A stretch of 30,011 bases of DNA, from NCBI GenBank assembly GCA_036897095.1, contig JAYMSP010001649.1, positions 1-30,011 of the forward strand, given 5' to 3'. Position numbers and translations under genes: made by a program. The DNA is from Plantago elongata. Its lineage: Eukaryota; Streptophyta; Magnoliopsida; Lamiales; Plantaginaceae. Under the pieces are notes generated by a model that worked only from the letters and a program-made list of their open reading frames with translations, was not told the DNA's origin and searched no databases. Positions within the stretch are counted from its first letter, which is position 1. Every line of letters begins with the position of its first letter. This document shows positions 22,466 through 30,011 of this stretch, in pieces.

Positions 22466-22963
22466 GAATCCGGTGATCAATTTTTAATGTGGATGCTTCA
22501 TATCAAGCTCAATCTGGAGTTGCAGGGCTATGTATCGTTGCGCGGGATCAAAGCGGAGCAATGGTGGCTTGGAAAAGGCGTTGAATGACTCATGTCTTTT
22601 GCCCTGAGGTCGCTGAGACGATGTCCATTGTCACACCTTTCAACTCGTAGTGGACAGAATTTGGAGACACATTTTTGTGGAGAGTGATAACGTGGTTAAT
22701 GCAATAAACTCTCTTGTTCCATGCATTTCCTTGGCTGGACAATTTATTGAATTTATGAAACTCAATGTTAGTTGTTTTGATTATGCTCAGATTAGACATG
22801 TTTTGCGATCAACAAATTTCCTTGCTCATAGATTAGCACATCAAGTAGAGTGTGATAGTGAAGGGACTCATGCCCTCCCTGTTTGAGATGTACTAGCACT
22901 TCTTGTACTCATTTTTTGTATCATTTGTAATACCATCCTGATTTCTCGAAAAACAAAAAAGAA

Positions 22964-22980
22964 AGAAAGAAGAAAACGTA
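22964..22980 (+). repeat. Target-site duplication of the LINE, right copy
   Basis: AGAAAGAAGAAAACGTA, identical to the copy at 16565-16581, directly follows the A-rich tail of the LINE. Confidence 0.9.
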
Positions 22981-23096
22981 GCCACAACTATGTTCGAAAA
23001 TTTAGATCGGGAACTCACCCATTATGTTCAAGCGATGTGTGGCAGTTATGTAAAAATACTTTCAACGCGTACACGGGTTTCAGTTATATATACATA
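22981..23096. repeat. Older repeat sequence, right part
   Basis: This short segment was contiguous with the sequence left of 16565 before the LINE inserted. It contains no gene. It runs up to the left end of the hAT-like element. Confidence 0.3.
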
Positions 23097-23948
23097 TAGG
23101 CTTGTCAACGGATTGAGACCACAATAATCCATACTAAATCCAACCCACACAATGAGAAGGCTGACCGGTCCGGTTGCAGTTTCAGGGACCGAAACTGGTC
23201 AGGAACCGGACCAGATTACCGGTCTGGTTCCTGTTCTTGCACAATTTTTTTTCCCCAAAAGAAAGAAAGACGCTCCAAGAAACATACTGCAATTTTTCTC
23301 TCTCTACGATGGCTCCAAAAAAATCGCAAGAACCGCCATCGCTCGAGGAAGCAGGGCAATCCGCCCAACGTGGTGGAAGATAGCGATGTCGGGGTTCGTC
23401 AAGCTGTGTCATCAACACAAAGGATGAACAACACCGAGCAAGAGGGGATTTCGGAAACTACGATTGCGATTGACTCTCTAACCCTCCCTATTTAGCCGAT
23501 CGACTTTAAGTCGGCAATGAATGAGGCGGTGGGTCAATCGCGTGGTGATGGTGGAATATAGAAGGTCGGGGTTGACAATGGGGGTTCACAACAGGGAGGC
23601 GAAATAGCGGCAGTTGTAGCTTTGGATGGGCATGGTGGAAACACGAATTGATAATGCCCAAATTGGAAATCTGGATAGACATAAGAAGAAGAAGAAAGAA
23701 CAGAAAGAAAGGAAAGAAGAAGAAAGAACAGAAGAAAGGAAAGAAGGAACAGAAGAAGAAAAGAAACTGGTGAATTAAGAAAAGTGAGAAGGAAGAAAAA
23801 TGATTGAATTGATCGGTTCCTGTTGGTTTTAGCCTTTAGATTATATTAGCGGTTCCGGTTTCAAATTGTATGGGTCGGTTGCGAATTTTAAACCCGGGTA
23901 CTATATAATGGTTTGGATTGGATCGGTTTGAACCCATTGACAGCCCTA
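23097..23948 (+). mobile_element. Deleted hAT-like DNA transposon
   Basis: The left end TAGGCTTGTCAACGGATT pairs with the reverse complement of the right end, TAGGGCTGTCAATGGGTT; such ends are typical of plant hAT elements. Subterminal sequence is rich in GGTCCGGTT and CGGTTCC motifs at both sides. A short frame starting ATG at 23309 (MAPKKSQEPPSLEEAGQS) looks like the start of a transposase ORF, but no BED zinc finger or hATC dimerisation domain follows, so the core has been lost. The interior includes a long AG-rich stretch. No clear 8-bp duplication remains. At about 850 bp it is a non-autonomous derivative. Confidence 0.65.
23681..23767 (+). repeat. AGAAG-rich purine tract
   Basis: A nearly pure purine stretch of GAA, GAAA and GGAAAG units lies within the hAT-like element. 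It probably arose by slippage. Such tracts can form triplex DNA. Confidence 0.7.
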
Positions 23949-24280
23949 ATTGCAGCAATAGTTGTTGTTGACGACTCAAACAATGTCAGCTTGACAATGA
24001 CAACGATGACTAATCATGGTGATTTTGATGTTGGAGGCAACTTAAAGACATGCAAACAACTTGGAGGTCCTGCACAAATTATATAGACAACATGCTGTTA
24101 AAGTTGGATTCACATTCAAAAGATGTACATACATGATGAAAATGAAAAAGTTTATCAGAAGTACTTTATGTGTAGTCATGTGGAAAACCATAAACAAAAA
24201 CGAAAGCACATGTTCTAACACCTCCCAAGTTGTAACTAGAAGAAGGTGAATGCATGCGAATTAAAAGAAAACGACATGTG
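23949..24280. other. Spacer without a supported gene
   Basis: Moderately AT-rich sequence with only short open frames and no recognisable domain or splice pattern. Confidence 0.3.
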
Positions 24281-24421
24281 GAGACTATGTTCTCTGTTAT
24301 AATGACTATGATTTCAGTTATAATAGTTATGTTCTATGTTATAATGACTATGCTATCTTTTATAATGGATATATTTTTAGTTATAATGACTATGATTTCA
24401 GTTATAATGACTATGTTCTCT
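24281..24421 (+). repeat. 21-bp minisatellite, about six and a half units
   Basis: Six units of 21 bp start at 24296, each built on GTTATAATGACTATG plus a variable six-base end; a partial unit precedes them. Because 21 is a multiple of three, one frame stays open and repeats a heptad of the VIMTMIS type. The peptide is a by-product of the repeat and not evidence of a gene. Units one and five are identical and the others differ by several bases. Confidence 0.85.
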
Positions 24422-25076
24422 AGTATATTATGCACTACGATCTTAGACTAATAAAAGTGTATGTTTTTATTTCAAGTTACAATATTTTCATAAATAACTA
24501 TGTTTTTAAAATGAAAACATTATGATACCAATTAAAAACACTATAATTTCAAAGTGAAACCTTATGATCCCAGGAAAAACATTTATAATCTCAGGAAAAA
24601 TATTTATAATCTAAAAAAGAGAAAGCATATATTACATATCTTTAACAATTAACCAAAAAATTGTACACGTAAAAAAACTCATAATAAAAAAAGATTAACA
24701 ATTTATTCAGGATTGTTCAAAATCCAAAAAAAATGCAATGTCTTCATCAACCTTCTTATTTTCTTACAATTTACATTTTATTTCTTACAATTTACATGCA
24801 TCACTTTTAAACACACTATAATGTCAACATAAAAATATTATGTTTTCGAGCTAAATTCATATGATCTGAACTTAAAAATTTATGATATCAAACCGCAAAA
24901 AGCTTGCAAGTGAATCAGCAAGAAGGTCCACGAAAAAACGATACTGACCCGGATCCGCAAGAGGATTGACGAAAAATACATGTTTAAGGTAAATTGTAAA
25001 ATAATTCCGTTTCTCGTTAAATTACCGAAAGATCGTTTCTCTTGAGACTTTGTGCATTTTAATAAACTGTAACTTG
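24422..25076. other. AT-rich spacer with degenerate repeats
   Basis: At 24500-24620 a loose repeat of about 21-24 bp recurs (AAAAACATTTATAATCTCAGG and variants); it may be a decayed extension of the neighbouring minisatellite. No gene is supported. Confidence 0.4.
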
Positions 25077-25082
25077 TTTATT
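25077..25082 (-). terminator. Candidate polyadenylation signal of the BTL1-like gene
   Basis: AATAAA on the minus strand, about 380 bases beyond the stop codon at 25463-25465. A 3' untranslated region of that length is normal for a plant gene. Closer variant signals cannot be excluded. Confidence 0.35.
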
Positions 25083-25462
25083 TCATAAATCTATTACAAG
25101 AAGCAAGTTAGTCAAAAACAGTCGAACAGTTTTGCAAGACTCAGATGGTCTTGATCCAGTCTCCAGGAAAATGGTTACACATAACTGAAAAATCGACAGA
25201 TTATTCTCCTCTCCTACAAAATTTCTGTTGCCAATACAAGCAACAGATTATGAACACACTGCCGAACTTGTCGCACTGTAGAGTTAAACAGACCTTTCAC
25301 ACGCGAAGCAACAATCCATTATCACCTCCCCTTCTTTCTCTTCTGGAAATATCGAAAGTACATCTTCTAAATGAAGATACCGTAACTTGCCATTTCATTT
25401 TAAAAGAGTAGACTTTGGAGGTTTTGCTTCTTCTAGCTCTCGGTTTTGAGGAAAAAATGTTG

Positions 25463-28118
25463 TCAAGAACATCGCCTCTCAGCAAGCAATACATCCTTCC
25501 AAGCTTCATAGAACATCCAGGTGATACCAGATGAAGGCATGACTTTCAAACAACTGGCACCCCAGCCTCGGTAGAGACCTAACAAACCTTCATCTCTGAT
25601 GACTTCGGAGAGTGCAGCTGCCATATTAGGCGGACATTTACCTCGCAGAGCTCCAACCATAAGCCGTTTTCGAGCAACTTCTAAAGGATAACTGATTGTG
25701 CTGGCTGTCAGGCCTGAAATAGGAAAAGGGAATAGTTAAGAAATATTTTCTAGGAGAATCATATTTCAGCTACGAGACTCAGTTAAATACAGTAGATGAA
25801 AGCAATCCAGCACCGTGCTATTTTTAGCACTTAAGAGAGAAGTGGAAACACTTCTTGGAACATGTGACAGAATTTTGAAGTTAAAGTATTATTGAGATTT
25901 TTTAACAAGGTTTAAAAATGAATAAACAAAAGGAAAAATTGGATACAGAAATGTCAAATGAAATACAGCCCGGAACAATTGGAAACAACATTTTAACATC
26001 TTAATCAAACTGACTAAGTTGACAGAAATTGTACCTGAAAGAGCCCCAACTAAGATCATCTCTCCACGAGTTAAAGTTTTCTTATTCTTTGCCAAGCAAT
26101 ATGATTTCTTCATTGTCTCGTACATGAAATAGTAACACGTACTGTAGGGTAGCATGCCAATCAATGTGGGTGAAAGCCCGGAGTAGAGAGCCTTTATTCC
26201 ACCATCCTTGTAGATTTTACGGACTGCAACACTTAGACTGGGATATATATCTGGACTTACGGTCAATCTGTCCTGTATAAATATTTAAAGAAATCAATCA
26301 GATAGAGTAGAATGAATCCCAAGGCCTATTATTTCTGTCCTTTAATCAAAATCTCACACAAACCTTTATAACTTCAAGAGGATGGCATGCAAGTGTGCCA
26401 GCAATTCCAGCTGCTGCACCAGCCACAGCAACAGGAGAGAGCCAGGACAAATTAAAACTTAAACTGAGTGGACCAATTTGTAACTTGGACCTTTCAGTTT
26501 GGTCTGAATCTTCTTTTTCTTTAGCTGATAGCATTGCACGTTTGACATATTCAAATGTCGCAAGCTCAATTGCCTGCGTTGGAACAATCCGCAGCATGTT
26601 TATGGCATTTCCAGCCCAGAGGCCTTGCCAACCACCCTGTTCAACAACCTGAACGAAACTACCATATATGTTCCTTGACCCCACACCAACCACCATTCTT
26701 GTCCTGCATTTTTCCAATCAAAATTTTAGACAAAAATACTGAAATTTGAAAAGGCAATATATATGCTGTGACAGTGCACAAGCAGAAGATATTATCAGTT
26801 GCAAAGACCAGGCAAACTTGGGCTAACTCAAAGAAACCATGCTTAAGTATGAGTATATGATAGAAGTAGATCTGCGTTGAATTTATAATATCCCTCAAAC
26901 ATGGAGTGCAGTAGCAAAAATGTGTGAGGAACTGGCCTTATTGCTTTCAGTATCAATCAAAGGAAATCATCATAGTTATTGATATCCATAAATGCTCAAA
27001 TAGAAAGACGCCAAAGGCAATAAATCACCTTCTGAAGGAAAAACAACAAAGTAAAACTCTTTACTGTTAAAAAAAAATGAAAATGCTACGTTTTCTAAAT
27101 TCCAGGGAGAAGTGAAAAAACGGAGCAGTTCATTTGAAACATGTCAGGCATGAGAAATTTGGTGGACAAGCCATAATGGATTTTATACCTGAGGATTGTT
27201 AACTTGTGCGTGCAGAAAGAAAAACTAAACAAAGAACAAATTTTTAGTAGTATCCAACCTGATAGTCTCAAGGGGAGCTAGAATGGCTTTGGTCATAGCC
27301 CCCGCTAAAGCACCACTAAGAAACTCACCAAACTCCCTTGTTTTCGCCAAATCCTGTAGAAATTTGAACAATTAAGCTCATTCCTATGACTCATGTTCGA
27401 AAATTTCAATTAACGACTCTTTATGCACATAAACAATTACACCGCGAATAGTGAGTAAGAATTATCCAAAGTTTTTTCAGCCAACAATATAGTTTAGTGC
27501 ATTTAAAATGGCAAAAAAACCACAGAACATACTTAAACAACCAACTGCCAGCAAGTAGAATCCTGAGTCCAAGAAAACAGACTCACTTGCTTTCACCAAA
27601 TACCGAAGCAAGTTTAACAACCAACCAAAAATCTTACCTTCAGATTCTCTATACAAGAAAACACAAAGCCAGAATAAAAAAGTAGTTTCCTTTGAGAATA
27701 TACTAGTACATTACAAGCAAAGCAATAAACAAAGATAAACAACCAATTGCCAGAATCAAGAATCTAAAGGAATAACTTGAACAAAAGCAAAAGTAAAAAA
27801 GGCCCAAAAGAAGATCAGAAGCAGACCTGAAAAGCTTTTCCAACATCAGGAAGACGAAATTGCGGGTTGAAATGCGGTGGTTTTTTATGAGAAACCTGAA
27901 GCTGGAGTTGCAGTTTCTCCTTAGGGACCACAATCACTCCATAAACGTCTTCCATAACTGAACAGCTCTTCTCCTGCAATCCAATTCAATTCAAGAATTC
28001 AACACCATTATACAAAATTAACAAAACCCAGATAGAAAAAGCGAAAACGAATAGATTTTGAGCTGAAAAGGGGGATATATACCTGGTTCTGGGGTTTGGC
28101 CAGAGACTTTGGGGTCAT
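25463..28118 (-). CDS. BTL1: Mitochondrial carrier, probable adenine nucleotide transporter BTL1-like, 6 exons
   Basis: Exons, in transcript order: 28118-28083, 27973-27827, 27353-27259, 26703-26364, 26272-26035, 25713-25463. All introns are GT-AG and the sum is 1107 nt (368 residues plus stop). The three carrier repeats show PLETIR at residues 88-93, PLEVIK at 201-206 and PLEVAR at 295-300, matching the Px[DE]xx[KR] signature. Distinctive stretches are SGALAGAMTKAILAPLETIR, GWQGLWAGNAINMLRIVPTQ and GWGASCLKVMPSSGITWMFY. These agree with Arabidopsis At3g20240 as I remember it. Six membrane helices in the inner mitochondrial membrane are expected; substrate assignment comes from relatives and is not proven. 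The 28118 ATG is the first on the transcript. A second in-frame ATG at 27955 (MEDVYGVIVVPKEK) lies after intron 1 and could also serve. Confidence 0.9.
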
Positions 28119-28332
28119 ACGCGAGCAGAATAAATTCTCACGGCCAAACCACCACGGAGAAAGAGAGCAAGTTAGAGAGAGAGGGGAATAAACTCTTCTG
28201 TTGTTGAAGGTGTTTGTTGATTTGCTTCAACGAATTAACGAAACTGGGAAGCAGCTTAGATTTTGTGTTGTGTGCTCTGTTTCAATGTCCCAAGGGAAAG
28301 GGAGAGGTGAGGGGTGTAATTTCACACAATTC

Positions 28333-28340
28333 TAGGGTTT
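28333..28340 (-). promoter_or_regulatory. telo box (AAACCCTA) upstream of the BTL1-like gene
   Basis: AAACCCTA on the minus strand lies about 215 bases upstream of the start codon; a second AAACCC-like match (AAAACCC on the plus strand) is near 28357. Telo boxes are common near transcript starts of plant housekeeping genes. A CT-rich leader (CCTCTCTCTCTAAC) lies between it and the ATG. No clear TATA box was found. Confidence 0.45.
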
Positions 28341-28487
28341 CGATCTTAAAGTGCTAAAACCCTTTTCTCCCACTTGTGCACTCCTCTCTCTCCGATTGAA
28401 TTGGATAATTTCGAAGATATTTGAAATCTTTTTAAAATAGGAGTGACCACATTTAAAAAAATAAGTGAATTTTTACTTTCGCCTTCT

Positions 28488-28861
28488 CTGACAATATATA
28501 TATCAAATAAAATATTAATATATTCGTTAAATTTTAAAATATTAAAATAAAAAAATAGACAATTTTAAAAAATAATATTTGAAATTTAAAAATATTTTAG
28601 AAGGTAAGTTTAATTTTTTAATAAATATTTATATTTCTAATTTAAATATTCATAAGACGAAAGACGATCGCCTTACTGCCTTGGAGACGCGCCATTTCCC
28701 TTCTGCCTTATGAATATTTAAATTAAAAAAATGTAAATATTTATCAAAAAATTCAAATTTACTTTTTAAATTAAAATAATATTTTTTAAGAATTACCAAT
28801 AATTTACTTTAGTATTTTCAAATTTAACGGATAAATATATTAATTTATCTATTTATTTCAT
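28488..28861. repeat. AT-rich hairpin element with GC-rich 50-bp spacer
   Basis: Arms of about 150-165 bp are mirrored around 28657-28706. The innermost 18 bases pair perfectly (AATTTAAATATTCATAAG with CTTATGAATATTTAAATT). Outer parts match imperfectly, for example TTAATATATTCGTTAAATTT against AAATTTAACGGATAAATATA. The spacer is GC-rich (ACGATCGCCTTACTGCCTTG, GAGACGCGCC) and contrasts sharply with the arms. It lies about 150 bp upstream of the probable BTL1-like transcript start. Probably a MITE; no target duplication found. Confidence 0.65.
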
Positions 28862-29589
28862 GTTGAAAGCCTGCCTGACCATAAAAAAGCTCAAAAAAGA
28901 ATTAAAAGACTAATTTTCTTTAATTACACAAAAATCTCAAACTAAAAACAATCTACTAAAGATACTCCATCCCAACCAAAGGCCAGAAAGTGGATCCTTA
29001 GAAATAGGTTAAACAGGTCACTATATATACTCAACCATAACTAATAACTTTAAAACCCTAAAAAATTAAAAATTAAAAATTCATCTCTCTAAAAATATAA
29101 ACTCGCCGGAAAAGCTGCAAATTGCCGAAATATATGTTCAAACTCGTCGAAAACAACATCACAAAGGAGTAAAAATATGGATATTTGATGATGTTCATCT
29201 CGAAATATGCTTTCAAGCTCAAATTTATCCAAACCGACTAAATCAAGCTCGAGATCATTAGAAACCACATCATGAAGGTACGAATGACTAGATCTCGACA
29301 TAATGTAACGACTTAGCTTGAACTACTAATGGGATGAGTCGCGGCCCTTTGGACTGGTGTGGTTACTCATGGGCAACTCTTCGGTTGATATGCTGGCCCC
29401 ACTGTACCAACACATGTCATTTCCCACGCACTTGTGTCTACACGGATATGTTTATGAATTTAGATCTTCATTATTACCCAAATAACCAAAAGTTGGTTTG
29501 AATAAAACTAACATGTGTACTTTCTTTCAGGCTTAAGTTGATGTGCCAATAATCCATGTTGATTCCATTGATTACTCCATATTTTCCAG
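28862..29589. other. AT-rich spacer right of the hairpin
   Basis: No gene is firmly supported. A 70-codon minus-strand frame at 29301-29089 begins MSRSSHSYLHDVV and is leucine- and acid-rich; it may be a transposon gene fragment or chance. A plus-strand TATATATAC near 29020 has no assigned gene. Confidence 0.3.
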
Positions 29590-29976
29590 ACCATCACCCT
29601 CAAGAAACACCTCAAATGTTTCAAGTTATGGCAAAACCTACGCAGAGCTGATCTTACAGAAATCGCCAAGGTGATAGATCATCAAGAAAGACAAGTGAGA
29701 GCTTTTGATCTGGAAAAATTATGTCCATGCTTTGTTCCTTAAAGAAGTGTATTCTTACTACACTTTGTTGCATGAAGACTTCTTACATGAAGTGGCACAT
29801 AAGCTACTAGCAACTTTCCAAGGTGGTGATGAACAAACCAGAGAGCAGATGGTATTTGATCCTGCACTGCCCAAGTCATTAAGAGTTTATCCATCTAAAC
29901 AAGAGGAAGTTAATGGTCGCATGGTCAGTGTACCTGATGTACGTCCAGATAACGACAAAAGAAAAGACGAGAGAGA
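29590..29976 (+). pseudogene. Unrecognised coding-like region running towards the window edge
   Basis: After ATATTTTCCAG, a plausible splice acceptor ending at 29589, a frame encodes TITLKKHLKCFKLWQNLRRA and then DLTEIAKVIDHQERQVRAFD. A second frame, one base on, is open from 29720 to the G-run: YVHALFLKEVYSYYTLLHED, then EQMVFDPALPKSLRVYPSKQ and VNGRMVSVPDVRPDND. Base composition is balanced compared with the surrounding DNA. The single frame change near 29719 suggests a pseudogene, a sequencing error, or an unnoticed intron. I do not recognise the family. The rest, if any, lies outside the window. Confidence 0.4.
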
Positions 29977-30001
29977 GAGGGGGGGGGGGGGGGGGGGGGG
30001 G
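29969..30001 (+). repeat. (GA)n followed by a run of 23 G
   Basis: Several GA units pass directly into 23 consecutive G bases. Runs like this are often inflated or artefactual in assemblies, especially next to a gap. The coding-like region breaks at exactly this point. Confidence 0.8.
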
Positions 30002-30011
30002 AAAGGTTTTT

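Larger units (their letters stand above)
18722..22886 (+). pseudogene. LINE ORF2 remnant (endonuclease, RT, zf-RVT, RNase H)
   Basis: It starts ATG at 18722 with MSCLSWNCQGLG, then shifts frame. Endonuclease motifs follow: METKLDD, GFYGEP after an in-frame TAG at 19018, GDFNEIL and RLDRAV. The SDH motif at 19392-19399 has lost one base. The reverse transcriptase region includes KFPGLDGLPALFYQKFW, QFRPISLSN, SAFVPNR, LDMSKTYDRVEW (motif A aspartate kept), GIRQG and MSPYLFLF, and motif C reads FANDT where FADDT is usual. A CA microsatellite interrupts the domain before motif A. Later pieces are a KAGKEVMIESVLQSIPTYVM segment, a zf-RVT domain (KVFFWRLLNNGLP, CHVCNSADESICHTFHSC) and an RNase H-like tail (ESDNVVNAINSL). 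At least eight frame changes make it inactive. Confidence 0.85.
16582..22963 (+). mobile_element. L1-clade LINE, near full length, inactive
   Basis: A 6.38-kb non-LTR retrotransposon bounded by a perfect 17-bp target-site duplication and ending in an A-rich tail. It has a 5' leader of about 480 bases, ORF1 remnants (DUF4283-type domain, zinc knuckle, basic region), and ORF2 remnants (apurinic-type endonuclease, reverse transcriptase, zf-RVT domain, RNase H-like domain). This order is that of plant L1 elements. Both ORFs carry stops and frameshifts, about ten or more in total, so it is inactive. The intact duplication and readable proteins indicate moderate age. It split an older repeat. Confidence 0.92.

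Noticed and set aside
24281-24421. Regular spaced repeats reminiscent of a CRISPR array
   Set aside because: The units are directly adjacent with no unique spacers and this is plant nuclear DNA; it is a minisatellite.
24254-24451. A 65-codon frame with methionine-rich heptads
   Set aside because: It is produced by a 21-bp tandem repeat whose unit is a multiple of three; no promoter or homology supports a protein.
27497-27685. A 62-codon plus-strand frame
   Set aside because: It lies in intron 2 of the BTL1-like gene, on the opposite strand, with low-complexity composition.

Overview
This window is nuclear DNA from a flowering plant, probably a dicot. The evidence is AT-rich intergenic sequence, genes with many GT-AG introns, Stowaway and Tourist MITEs with plant-type ends, and a plant L1-type LINE. 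The MITE families look like those I associate with Lamiales, but I cannot name a species. There are no operons, CRISPR arrays, tRNA or rRNA genes.

Two host genes can be reconstructed fully. On the plus strand (4821-11762) a ten-exon gene encodes a 499-residue protein of the NEMP/TMEM194 family (DUF2215; PNET2 in plants). It has a signal peptide, about five membrane segments in the middle, and a polar nucleoplasmic-type tail. On the minus strand (28118 down to 25463) a six-exon gene encodes a 368-residue mitochondrial carrier that closely resembles the Arabidopsis BTL1 type (probable adenine nucleotide transporter). In both genes every exon junction keeps the frame. The two genes converge across about 13.7 kb of repeats and nothing suggests a shared function.

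Layout: 1-4678 is an AT-rich upstream region with one old Stowaway-like MITE and no convincing gene. 4679-11950 is the NEMP gene; its introns carry three Stowaway-like MITEs and a tiny poly-T insertion between 17-bp repeats. 12591-13153 is a foldback element. 14109-15371 is a 1.26-kb imperfect palindrome with an exon-like block in each arm. 15372-15651 is a coding-like block on the minus strand. 15652-23096 is older repeat sequence with a Tourist MITE, split by a nearly full-length L1 LINE (16582-22963) flanked by a perfect 17-bp target-site duplication. The LINE is dead and has a CA microsatellite inside its reverse transcriptase. 23097-23948 is a deleted hAT-like element. 24281-24421 is a 21-bp minisatellite. 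25463-28118 is the BTL1-like gene. 28488-28861 is a hairpin-forming element with a GC-rich spacer. 29590 to the right edge looks like part of an unrecognised host gene or pseudogene and stops at a run of 23 G.

I found no convincing new biological system. The most unusual structures are the palindrome with mirrored exon-like blocks at 14109-15371, the nested foldback at 12591-13153, the tail-only insertion at 9570-9624, and the coding-like block at the right edge.
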